From NCBI GenBank assembly GCA_030432565.1, contig JAUIGV010000031.1, positions 1-60,783 of the forward strand: a stretch of 60,783 bases of DNA. The letters are read 5' to 3'. This DNA comes from Verrucomicrobiia bacterium. GTDB taxonomy: Bacteria; Verrucomicrobiota; Verrucomicrobiia; Verrucomicrobiales; Akkermansiaceae. The translations under genes were made by a program, and so were the position numbers. Below, piece by piece: positions 16,259-23,906 of this stretch (the first letter of the stretch is position 1; each line of letters begins with the position of its first letter). Under the pieces are notes generated by a model that had not been told where the DNA came from, did not search any database, and was given only the letters and a program-made list of their open reading frames with translations.

Positions 16259-18589
16259 TTAGTTTCGGGTGGTTGTTTCCGAAAGGTTGAGGATGGCGCG
16301 CGAGATGGTTGTCCAGGTTGCCAGGGTGATGGGGTCGAAATTTCCGGGTTTGGTTTGGCCGATGTTGATGAGGGAGCTTGCGGATTTGGGATTCTTTTTA
16401 AAGTCGTGCTCGGCGTAGGTGAGAAGCTGACCGAGAGTGTCGCGTTCCACATCGGACGGGAGGCGATTGAGCGCGAGTTCGAAAGCATGGTGCAGCCGGG
16501 CCAGATTTTCGGGCTTGGCTTCCTTGAGAATGCGCTCGGCAAAGACACGGGCGGCTTCGACGAAGGTAGGGTCGTTCAGGAGATTGAGGGCGGCGACGGG
16601 GGTGTTTGATTTGGGGCGCTCGGCGGTGCATTCCTCTCGGCTGGGGGCATCGAAGGCCTTGAGCATGGGATGGAGAAATTGGCGCTGCCAGTGAATGTAT
16701 AGACTGCGGCGGTAGATGCGGCGGTCGGTGTCCTGCCTGTATTTCCGCGGGGGAAAATTGAGGTGTCGATAGTAGCCGTCGGGTTGGTAGGGCTTCACGG
16801 AGGATCCGCCGAGGTCGGTGACCAGGAGGCCGGAGACTGCGAGGGCGTTATCGCGGATTATTTCGGCAGGGAGCCGGAAGCGCGCTTGTCGGGCGAAGAG
16901 TTCGTTAAAGGGATCGCGCTCGCGCAGGTTTGAGGGAACGAGCGAAGACTGGCGGTAGGCCCGCGAGGTGACGAGGGTTTTGACCATTTTTTTGATGTCC
17001 CAATTTGATTCATAAAATTCAACGGCGAGACGATCGAGGAGCTCGGGGTTGGAGGGCGGCTGTCCTTGTCCTCCGAAGTCGCCGAGGGAGCGGGAAAGGC
17101 CCGTCCCGAAGTAGAGGTAGAAGAGGCGGTTCGACATGACGCGGGCAGTGAGTCCGCCCGTGCCGTTTTTAGGATCGGTCAGCCAGTTGGCGAGGTCGAG
17201 GCGGGTTTGCCGTCCTTCCTTTTTGATTTGAGGAAGGAAGTGTGGAACGGCGGGTTGGACGATTTCGCCTGATTCGTCGAGCCAGTTTCCGCGCGGGAAG
17301 ACGCGTGAGACGCGGGGCTTCGCAAGGGCCCGCGTGATCATGGTGGGGCGGCCGCTGGCGGCGATTTTTTTTAGTTGGGTTTCTAGCTTCTTGCGTTCGG
17401 CCGGTTTGTCTGGAGGAAGCGCGGCAATTTGCCGGGTGAGCGAGTCGAGTTCTGCTTGCCGGGCTTCGGTCAGGACGCGGATCTCAGGTTCCCGGCGGGT
17501 CGGGAGGGAATTGGTGCCGTTTTTGAAGTGGGCCTCGTCGTCAATGTCCGCAAAGAATGCTCCGAGGGTGTGGAAGTCCCTGGCGGTGTAGGGGTCATAT
17601 TTGTGATCGTGGCACTGGGCGCAGCCTACGGTGGCTCCCATCCAGACCGCCGAGACGTTCCGAACGCGGTCGGCTTGATAAATGGCGCGATATTCGGCTT
17701 CTTGCAGTCCTCCTTCGTGGGTGGTTTGAAGAAGACGATTGTAGCCGGTTGCAACGAGTTGTTGTTGAGTCGGATCGGGGAGGAGGTCGCCAGCCAATTG
17801 CTCGCGGGTGAAGCGATTAAAAGGCATGTTCTCATTAAAGGCGCGAATCACGTAGTCGCGATAGGGGGAAATGTTGTGATCCTGATCGCCATGGTAGCCG
17901 ACGGTGTCGGCGTAGCGGACGAGATCGAGCCAGTAAATGGCCAGGCGCTCGCCAAAGTGGGGTGAGGTGAGGAGGCGATCGACTTCGGACTCGATAGCGG
18001 CTTGGGGATTGCTTTCGAATGACTCTTGAAAGCGATCGCGGTCGGCGGGGGTGGGCGGAAGGCCTGTGAGGTCAAAGTGAAGTCGGCGCAGGAGGGTGAC
18101 CGGATCGGCATCAGGAGACGGTGGGATGGCTTCTTTCTCGAGCCGGGAGAGGATGAAGCGGTCGACAAAGTTTACGGGCCAATCTTTGGTTCGGACCGCG
18201 GGATCAGGGTGCTTGACCGGGTTTTTATAAGTCCACGGCTCATCGTATTTCGCGCCTTCTTGAATCCACTGTTTGAGAAGTTTGAGTTCTTTGGCGGAGA
18301 CCTTTTTGTGAGTTTCCGGTGGAGGCATGATTTCGTCGGGATCTTCTTCGAGGATACGTGCGATCACCTCGGACTCGTCGGGTTTCCCGGGCTCGATTGG
18401 GACCTCAAATTCGCCTCCCTCGGTCGCTCCCTCATAGGTGTCTAGTCGAAGTTCGGCCTCGCGGGTCTCCTCGTCCGGCCCGTGGCAGTGAAAGCATTTG
18501 TCTGAGAGGATGGGGCGGATGTCGCGATTGAAATCAACGGCAGCATGTCCGGCGACGGTGAGAAGGAGTGTGAAGGCGAAGGCTTTCAT
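16259..18589 (-). CDS. Planctomycete-type cytochrome c (PSCyt1) / DUF1549 / DUF1553 protein
   Basis: 776 aa with a signal peptide (MKAFAFTLLLTVAGHA). The PSCyt1 domain (about residues 18-110) holds a heme c site, CFHCH, with distal-side motif DEIMPP. DUF1549 (about 135-345) contains a second CxxCH, GCAQCHDHKYDP. DUF1553 (about 480-740) follows, with WLTDPKNGTGGLTARVMSNR and YRQSS. It is compact for the family, whose members are often over 900 aa. It is taken to be a secreted heme protein that works with the DUF1501 partner, perhaps in redox or carbohydrate metabolism. It is first of the four-gene operon, and its leader carries the structured element at 18668-18760 and a terminator hairpin. 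Confidence 0.93.
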   Translation of the reverse strand: MKAFAFTLLLTVAGHAAVDFNRDIRPILSDKCFHCHGPDEETREAELRLDTYEGATEGGEFEVPIEPGKPDESEVIARILEEDPDEIMPPPETHKKVSAKELKLLKQWIQEGAKYDEPWTYKNPVKHPDPAVRTKDWPVNFVDRFILSRLEKEAIPPSPDADPVTLLRRLHFDLTGLPPTPADRDRFQESFESNPQAAIESEVDRLLTSPHFGERLAIYWLDLVRYADTVGYHGDQDHNISPYRDYVIRAFNENMPFNRFTREQLAGDLLPDPTQQQLVATGYNRLLQTTHEGGLQEAEYRAIYQADRVRNVSAVWMGATVGCAQCHDHKYDPYTARDFHTLGAFFADIDDEAHFKNGTNSLPTRREPEIRVLTEARQAELDSLTRQIAALPPDKPAERKKLETQLKKIAASGRPTMITRALAKPRVSRVFPRGNWLDESGEIVQPAVPHFLPQIKKEGRQTRLDLANWLTDPKNGTGGLTARVMSNRLFYLYFGTGLSRSLGDFGGQGQPPSNPELLDRLAVEFYESNWDIKKMVKTLVTSRAYRQSSLVPSNLRERDPFNELFARQARFRLPAEIIRDNALAVSGLLVTDLGGSSVKPYQPDGYYRHLNFPPRKYRQDTDRRIYRRSLYIHWQRQFLHPMLKAFDAPSREECTAERPKSNTPVAALNLLNDPTFVEAARVFAERILKEAKPENLARLHHAFELALNRLPSDVERDTLGQLLTYAEHDFKKNPKSASSLINIGQTKPGNFDPITLATWTTISRAILNLSETTTRN

Positions 18590-18626
18590 TGATGAGATCT
18601 ATGATAGGGATAAGCGGTGTTAGACA

Positions 18627-18664
18627 TAATAAAAGCGGCCCCGGAGACCAATCCGGAGCCGCTT
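18627..18664 (-). terminator. Intrinsic terminator or attenuator upstream of the PSCyt1 operon
   Basis: Read on the minus strand, a long GC-rich hairpin (outer arms GCCGCTT with AAGCGGC, inner CCGGA with TCCGG, one mismatch) ends in TTTTATTATG. It lies downstream of the ABC transporter gene and only about 40 bases before the PSCyt1 start, so it either ends the transporter transcript or attenuates the operon. Confidence 0.7.
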
Positions 18665-18667
18665 CGC

Positions 18668-18760
18668 ACAAAGCCGGCTGCTCTCCCGAGGGAGGAAAAT
18701 CCGGCAGCACCGGGGTGCTTGTTAAAAAACGTAGCCGGAAGAGAGGTTTTGTCGATGGGA
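18668..18760 (-). promoter_or_regulatory. Structured leader-like element with mutually exclusive pairings
   Basis: Three mutually complementary blocks lie in a row: GCCGG (18673-18677), TCCGGC (18700-18705) and GCCGGA (18734-18739). The middle block can pair with either neighbour. Between them sit a small hairpin AGCAC-CGGG-GTGCT (18706-18719) and CTCCC/GGGAG (18683-18694). On the minus strand the element is followed at once by the terminator hairpin, whose arms also contain CCGGA. This order (structure, terminator, start codon) is typical of attenuators and riboswitches. No known aptamer class was recognised, and the strand of action is inferred. Confidence 0.35.
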
Positions 18761-18848
18761 GACCTAAAAAAACAGCTTATTCAGGGCTGACTACACCTTG
18801 AATTTTAAAAACATTAATTCGGAGGTGCTGATGATCAGGGAGTCACGA

Positions 18849-20567
18849 CTATTTGATCGTATTGGCTAGCTCCGCAAATTTCCCGTCTTGTTTGAGGAGT
18901 TCATCGTAGGCCCCTTCCTCGATCACGCGGCCTTTTTGCAGGACGTAAATCCGATCGGCGTTCTGGATCGTCGAAAGCCGGTGGGCGATGACGATGGAGG
19001 TGCGATTTCTCATTAACTCATCGAGTGCCTGTTGAATCAGCAATTCGGTCTGATTATCAACGGAGGCGGTGGCTTCATCGAGGAGCAGGATGGGAGGGTC
19101 CTTGAGCAAAGCGCGGGCAATGGAAAGGCGTTGCTTTTCACCACCGGAGAGTTTCACGCCGCGTTCACCGACGTTCGTGTCAAGTTGCTCCGGGAGAGCG
19201 CGGACGAATTCAGCGGCCTTGGCGGCATCAAGCGCTTTCCAGAGTTCTTCATCACTGGCCTGCCGGTCTGCCAGAGAAAGGTTCTCCCGGACCGTTCCAT
19301 TGAACAGGAAGGCTTCCTGGGTCACGTAGCCGATGGCGTCACGAAGGGAGTTTTTGGCGAGGGTGTTGAGTTCCTTGCCGTCAATGAGAATAGAGCCGCT
19401 GTTATATTCGTAGAAGCGGCAGAGGAGGTTGACGATGGTGGATTTTCCGGCTCCGGTGGTGCCGGCGAGGGCGATCGTTTGCCCGGGGCGTGCGGTGATG
19501 GAAACCCCCTCAAGTGTCGGCTGATCGTCATCATAGGCGAAGTTGACTTCACGAAATTCCACCGCTCCTTTCACCGGACGGGGGAGGATTGCTCCGCTGG
19601 CGGCGTCAGGTTCCTCTTCAGAGTCGAGGATTTCGAAAACCCGGTCGGCGGCGGCCCGGGAAGAGAGAGCCATCTGGTTGAGTTGGTGGAGGTTCCTGAC
19701 AGGATCGTAAAACAGTGAAATCAGGAGGAAAAACTTGATGAGCTCTCCCTTTGTCAAGTCACCATCGATGACTGCCATGCCTCCAGTGGCAAGAACGAGG
19801 ACGTAGCCCACCATTCCAAGAAAGGACATGCCCGGGGAGTAGACAGCCCACCATTTCATGAGACGCAAAGTGGCGCTGCGGAGCTTTGACGAGCGCTGAT
19901 TGAAATTTTTGTGCTCTTCTGATTCAGCAGCGTAAGCCTTGATCTGGCGGATCCCGGCAATGTTGTCATGAAGCAGGGCATTCAGGTCGGACGCGGAATC
20001 GCGCTGGCCCTTGTAGCGATCCCTGGCGTCGTGAGAGTAGAGATAAGCTCCGAACATCAGAAAGGGGATGGGGAGGGTGGCCCAGAGCGCGACCTGCCAG
20101 TTGGTCAAATACATAACCACTCCCACCGCTCCGATCTGGATCAAGGAAACCAAGCCGAGCTCAATGCCATCGATGAGTACGCGCTCCATCGCGGTGACAT
20201 CTTCCACGACCCTGGTCATAATATCCCCGGTGCGGCGGGTGTCGAACCAGCGCAGGGGCAGACGCTGGATCTTTTTATAGAGATCGGAGCGGATGTCATA
20301 GATCACACTCTGCTCGAAGTGGTTATTTAAAAGAATGCGGAGGCAATTCAGACCGTCTTTCAAGAAGAAGCCTCCCAGGGCAAGAGCGATCCAGAAGTAG
20401 AAATCACCGTTTGCGTTCCCCGAGGGAATGACCGTGTCCATGATGTGTTCGGCAATGGACGGGAAAATGACGACCGATGCCGCCATGATGGAAGCACATA
20501 CGAACTGTGACCCTCCCAACAAGGGATATCGCTTCAAGTAACTGATGACACGTAGGACGCTCGACAC
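18849..20567 (-). CDS. ABC exporter, fused permease-ATPase (MsbA-like)
   Basis: Half-size exporter of 572 aa if it starts at GTG 20567 (VSSVLRVISYLKRYPLL). An ATG at 20696 adds 43 residues that do not look like the family, so the GTG start is preferred. Six membrane helices lie in the first 300 residues. The ATPase has Walker A GTTGAGKST, signature LSGGEKQRLSIA, Walker B ILLLDEATAS and the H-loop IAHRLST. Closest in type to MsbA and other lipid or drug exporters; the cargo cannot be stated. It is divergent from the coiled-coil pair at 20725, and the gap between them must hold both promoters. Its own terminator is probably the hairpin at 18627-18664. Confidence 0.9.
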   Translation of the reverse strand: MSSVLRVISYLKRYPLLGGSQFVCASIMAASVVIFPSIAEHIMDTVIPSGNANGDFYFWIALALGGFFLKDGLNCLRILLNNHFEQSVIYDIRSDLYKKIQRLPLRWFDTRRTGDIMTRVVEDVTAMERVLIDGIELGLVSLIQIGAVGVVMYLTNWQVALWATLPIPFLMFGAYLYSHDARDRYKGQRDSASDLNALLHDNIAGIRQIKAYAAESEEHKNFNQRSSKLRSATLRLMKWWAVYSPGMSFLGMVGYVLVLATGGMAVIDGDLTKGELIKFFLLISLFYDPVRNLHQLNQMALSSRAAADRVFEILDSEEEPDAASGAILPRPVKGAVEFREVNFAYDDDQPTLEGVSITARPGQTIALAGTTGAGKSTIVNLLCRFYEYNSGSILIDGKELNTLAKNSLRDAIGYVTQEAFLFNGTVRENLSLADRQASDEELWKALDAAKAAEFVRALPEQLDTNVGERGVKLSGGEKQRLSIARALLKDPPILLLDEATASVDNQTELLIQQALDELMRNRTSIVIAHRLSTIQNADRIYVLQKGRVIEEGAYDELLKQDGKFAELANTIK

Positions 20568-20724
20568 GTCGGCAAACTGTCTGCTTCCCCCGCAGATGCA
20601 AGTGATAGAGTCGAAAACAAGAGAGGTTTCGTCGAATAATTCATTTTTCGGTGAATTTTCTGATTGCCGGATGCCTGCCGGGGCCAGTAGCTTCATTGAA
20701 ACAACACCTTACGACACAAAACCC

Positions 20725-21516
20725 ATGGTAAACACTTTTGGCATCCTATCAGCTATCGTCCTCGCTTTCTCGGCTTTCGTGGCCTTCAAGAACAAAGAGG
20801 AGTTTGAAAAACAAGATATCGCAACCAAGGCCGAGCAGGGCCGTCTCGAAACCAATACGAAGACCTACAAGGGCCTCGTGGCCAGTATCAAGCAGCTCGA
20901 GTCTGATACTGCCGATGCCAACAAGTCTCGCGATGACTACCGCGCCAAGGTCGAGGCTCAGGACGAGAAGAATTCCACCGTTCAGGCTGAGATTGACGAT
21001 AAGGAGAAGGAGCTTGCAGCGACCAAGAAGGAAGTTGCCGATGCTCAAGAGAAGCTCAAGGAACTGGGCGATTTGGAAGAGCTTGCTCCCAAGCTTGAGC
21101 GCCTTCAGGCCTCCATTGCCGAGTTGAAAGACCAGGTTGCGATTTTGAACACGCAGATTGACCGTCTCCGTGGTGAGAAGTCCCGCACCGGTGAAGCACT
21201 CGCCGCTGCGAAAAAGAAGCAAAGCCAGATCACATCCGGTCAGTCTTTCCCAACCATGAAGACCAAGATTCGCTCAATTGATCGCCGTCTTGGAATTGTG
21301 ACTCTTGCCGCCGGAATGCGCTCCGGGGTGATCGGTGGGTCGAAGGTCGCCGTCATGCGTGGCGGAGAAAAGATCGCCGAACTGAACGTCAAGGCTGTTT
21401 CGGCCAATCTTGCGACTGCAGATGTCATTCAGAGTACTTTGAAGGAAGGTGAGAATGTTGCACCGGGAGACATCGTGATTCCGGTCGAATCCGCCACTAA
21501 AGAGAAGAAGAACTAG
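20725..21516 (+). CDS. Membrane-anchored coiled-coil protein with small C-terminal beta domain (paralogue 1)
   Basis: 263 aa from ATG 20725 (MVNTFGILSAIVLAFSAFVAF); the frame is open further upstream but the N-terminal membrane anchor marks the start. After the anchor come about 150 residues of Lys/Glu/Ala-rich coiled coil. A compact beta domain follows (residues about 175-255): IRSIDRRLGIVTLAAGMRSG, then GGSKVAVMRGGEKIAELNVK and APGDIVIPVE. It resembles the C-terminal beta domains of FlgT-like and MreC-like envelope proteins, but no assignment is made. The downstream gene repeats the whole design. The pair may form an envelope complex. No ribosome-binding site is seen. Confidence 0.75.
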   Translation: MVNTFGILSAIVLAFSAFVAFKNKEEFEKQDIATKAEQGRLETNTKTYKGLVASIKQLESDTADANKSRDDYRAKVEAQDEKNSTVQAEIDDKEKELAATKKEVADAQEKLKELGDLEELAPKLERLQASIAELKDQVAILNTQIDRLRGEKSRTGEALAAAKKKQSQITSGQSFPTMKTKIRSIDRRLGIVTLAAGMRSGVIGGSKVAVMRGGEKIAELNVKAVSANLATADVIQSTLKEGENVAPGDIVIPVESATKEKKN

Positions 21517-21560
21517 CAAGTCACATCACAAACACACCTAACCAACGAATTTCGCATCTT

Positions 21561-22358
21561 ATGAAATCACTTTTCTACTTTCTCGCCATCGCTGCCATCG
21601 GCGCGGCCGGTTTCTTTGGCTGGACTGCCAAAGAGAACTACACCGCCAAACTCGCAGAGCGGGACGGTTTGATCCAACAAAACAAAAACCTCAGTCGCGA
21701 CATCGGCATTAAGGAGACCGAGGAGGAAGCTGCTGATGCCGCCCTCAAACTTGCTCAAAAGGAAGACTCCAAGGCCAAGGCCGAGCTTGCTTCCGCCGAA
21801 GCAAAAGCAAATGAGCTTGCCAGCACGCTTGATTCAATTGGCGGCGACCTCGAGATCGCTGATGCGGAGAAGAAAAAAATCGATGACGCCATCGATTCTC
21901 TCCGCGCCAAGTTTCCCGGCATCGAGCTTGAAGAAGTTCCCCGCGTCGTGAAAGGACTGGAAGATGAGGAGAAGAAGCTCGTCGGCGAAGAGGAAGACTC
22001 AAGCTTGGTGAAGAAGCGCCTCGAGGACGAGGTTGCCAAGAATCTTGCTGAGACCAGCCGTATCGTTGAGAAAATCAATCAGAGTATTGAGCGTGTCGAA
22101 GGAAACACCTTCCAGGCAACCATCGTTGCTGTCGATAACGACTGGAACTTCGTTGTGATTGGTGCAGGGGAGAAGTCCGGCCTGACCGGCGATTCCAAGC
22201 TCTTGATTCAGCGCAATGGTCGTCTTCTTGGTAAGCTTTTGATTTCGAAACTTGAGCCGAATAGCGCAGTGGCTGACGTCGAGCCCGGCAGCCTCAAAAA
22301 CGGCGTGGCCCTCCAGCCGGGAGATCAGGTCATCCTCGAAAGTGTGCGCTCCAACTAG
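21561..22358 (+). CDS. Membrane-anchored coiled-coil protein with small C-terminal beta domain (paralogue 2)
   Basis: 265 aa, N-terminal anchor MKSLFYFLAIAAIGAAGFFGW, coiled coil to about residue 180, then a beta domain matching that of the gene before it (ATIVAVDNDWNFVVIGAGEK, GDSKLLIQRNGRLLGKLLIS, LQPGDQVILES). The two coiled coils are only loosely similar while the domain order is identical, pointing to an old duplication. The gap between them is 44 bases and a strong terminator follows at 22383-22413, so they form a two-gene operon. An extracytoplasmic scaffold role is inferred from architecture. Confidence 0.75.
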   Translation: MKSLFYFLAIAAIGAAGFFGWTAKENYTAKLAERDGLIQQNKNLSRDIGIKETEEEAADAALKLAQKEDSKAKAELASAEAKANELASTLDSIGGDLEIADAEKKKIDDAIDSLRAKFPGIELEEVPRVVKGLEDEEKKLVGEEEDSSLVKKRLEDEVAKNLAETSRIVEKINQSIERVEGNTFQATIVAVDNDWNFVVIGAGEKSGLTGDSKLLIQRNGRLLGKLLISKLEPNSAVADVEPGSLKNGVALQPGDQVILESVRSN

Positions 22359-22382
22359 AGCGAGGATTGCTTCATAATTTTC

Positions 22383-22413
22383 AAAAGGCGGCTCACCAAG
22401 AGCCGCCTTTTTT
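22383..22413 (+). terminator. Intrinsic terminator of the coiled-coil pair
   Basis: Twelve-base arms AAAAGGCGGCTC and GAGCCGCCTTTT with a 5-base loop, followed by more T. Confidence 0.9.
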
Positions 22414-22452
22414 GGTCGCTAAAAAAAAGTGCGGAATTGATTGCTCTTACCA

Positions 22453-22481
22453 TTGACGAAGGTCAATTGAGGTGTTCATAT
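22453..22481 (+). promoter_or_regulatory. sigma70 promoter of tRNA-Ser
   Basis: TTGACG (22453-22458), a 17-base spacer and TCATAT (22476-22481) lie about 20 bases before the mature tRNA. The -35 region sits in a perfect inverted repeat ATTGAC-GAAG-GTCAAT, which could bind a dimeric factor or be chance. Confidence 0.65.
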
Positions 22482-22503
22482 CCCGCCCGTTCAACCGAGC
22501 GCC

Positions 22504-22594
22504 GGACCGGTGGCTGAGTGGTTGAAAGCGCTCCCCTGCTAAGGGAGTATACGTCAAAAGCGTATCGAGGGTTCGAATCCCTCCCGGTCCGCCA
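22504..22594 (+). tRNA. tRNA-Ser (anticodon GCU)
   Basis: A 91-base class II tRNA. The acceptor arms GGACCGG and CCGGTCC pair fully, the anticodon loop CTGCTAA gives GCU (reads AGC/AGU), there is a long variable arm (TATACG...CGTATCG), the T arm is GGGTTCGAATCCC, and the CCA tail is encoded (ends GCCA). It has its own promoter and terminator. Confidence 0.97.
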
Positions 22595-22598
22595 TAAC

Positions 22599-22632
22599 CC
22601 CGCTCCAGCTTGCTGGGGCGGGATTATGTTTT
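22599..22632 (+). terminator. Intrinsic terminator of tRNA-Ser
   Basis: Eleven-base arms CCCGCTCCAGC and GCTGGGGCGGG (one G-T pair) with a 2-base gap, then ATTATGTTTTT. Confidence 0.75.
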
Positions 22633-22676
22633 TCTGAAGCAGAGCCGAAAACAAGGACTCCCGATCCGTTGATCTC

Positions 22677-22712
22677 AAAAAAGCCCCGAATTCTTTAAGA
22701 TCCCGGGGCCTT
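22677..22712 (-). terminator. Intrinsic terminator of the Gfo/Idh/MocA gene
   Basis: On the minus strand GGCCCCGGG...CGGGGCTTTTTT forms a hairpin with a run of six T, about 45 bases past the oxidoreductase stop codon. Confidence 0.8.
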
Positions 22713-22757
22713 GGTTTGAGATTGAGCCCGGCGCAGGCGGGCACTTGTTGTAATCAA

Positions 22758-23801
22758 TTAAAGAAAGACTTTCTTCCCGTCATTTTGAGCGCTCTCATAA
22801 ACGGCGGTAATCACTTCGACAGATTTGCGGGCCTCGCTTGCAGACGTTGAAGGTTCGCGTCCCTCGTTGATCGCAGTGACAACTTCTTCGAAGTTCCGTT
22901 GGTGCTGGTAGAAGTTGATCGCGGTAGGATCGTTTGCTCCCAGTCCGGCTTCCTGCCCCTTCATGAGCGTGGCTTGAATTTCGGCATCTTCCGGCTTTTC
23001 TTCGCGAAAGTCCCACATTTCAAAAGCTTCGTCGGCAAGGAAGACCGATCCGTCGGTTCCGGCGAGTTGGACCCTCGCGGGGTGTCCATCCTTCGACCAG
23101 GTGCAAGTCGAGGCCTCAATCACTCCGCGGGCTCCATTTTCAAATTCCACGATGGCAACGCAGTGGTCTTCGACTTCGATTCGCTCGTGGGCAAGGCAAA
23201 CTGTGGTGGCTTGAACACTTTTGACCGGCCCAGCGAGGTAGATTAGCGCGTCGACGGTGTGGATGGACTGGTTCATGAGGGCGCCGCCTCCGTCGAGGGC
23301 CCAGGTTCCACGCCATCCGGCGGAATCGTAATAAGCCTGGTCACGATACCATTTAATGTAGGCCGAGGCCGAGGCAAGGGTGCCGAAGCGTCCTTCGTCT
23401 GCCGCTTTTTTAAAGGCATCCATCCCGGGGTGGAAGCGGCGGTTTAGAACGGCGGCGAGGGTTTTGCCATTCTCCTTGGCTGCGGCCATCAATTCATCGG
23501 TCCGGGGGATGGTGATTTCCAGGGGTTTTTCAACGATGGCATGCTTTCCTGCTTTAAGCGCGGCCAAGGTTGGATCGAGGTGCGCTCCGCTGGGCGTGCC
23601 GACAGTCACGATTTCCAACCCGGGGTCGGCCAGGAATTCAGCCAAGTCTGAGAATGCTTTGCCTCCGTATTCGTTGGCCAGCTTTTCGGCAGCCTCCTGG
23701 CGGAGGTCGAAGACCGAGTGAAGGGTGCCGCCGGTCATGGCGGTGATGGCTTTGGCGTGGAAGTGGCCGATCATTCCGGCTCCGATGATTCCAAATTTCA
23801 T
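22758..23801 (-). CDS. Gfo/Idh/MocA-family NAD(P)-dependent oxidoreductase
   Basis: 347 aa from ATG 23801 (MKFGIIGAGMIG); a longer frame upstream has no family character. The Rossmann motif GAGMIGHFH (residues 7-15) binds NAD(P). AIVEKPLEI holds the conserved EKP, and the C-terminal alpha/beta domain has GGGALMNQSIHTVDALIYL with the usual catalytic His region. These enzymes oxidise or reduce sugars and related polyols; the substrate is not known here. The protein has no signal peptide. It is monocistronic, with its own terminator at 22677-22712, and divergent from the VIT-vWA gene. Confidence 0.92.
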   Translation of the reverse strand: MKFGIIGAGMIGHFHAKAITAMTGGTLHSVFDLRQEAAEKLANEYGGKAFSDLAEFLADPGLEIVTVGTPSGAHLDPTLAALKAGKHAIVEKPLEITIPRTDELMAAAKENGKTLAAVLNRRFHPGMDAFKKAADEGRFGTLASASAYIKWYRDQAYYDSAGWRGTWALDGGGALMNQSIHTVDALIYLAGPVKSVQATTVCLAHERIEVEDHCVAIVEFENGARGVIEASTCTWSKDGHPARVQLAGTDGSVFLADEAFEMWDFREEKPEDAEIQATLMKGQEAGLGANDPTAINFYQHQRNFEEVVTAINEGREPSTSASEARKSVEVITAVYESAQNDGKKVFL

Positions 23802-23906
23802 AATGTTGTCGGACGAGTTGAAACCATCACGGCAGGTCTGGCAAGAGTGCCTTTGGTTTACCTCCTCTTTACACACCGGAAGTGAGAGTGGGCTTATTCT
23901 ACGCCC

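Noticed and set aside
18683-18740. RNase P RNA-like block GGAGGAAAATCCGG
   Set aside because: It recalls the conserved 5' P RNA block, but the gap is only 260 bases and there is no matching ACAGAAA segment.
22463-22744. Minus-strand open frame across tRNA-Ser and its terminator
   Set aside because: It covers a tRNA and two hairpins and has no protein character; a chance frame.
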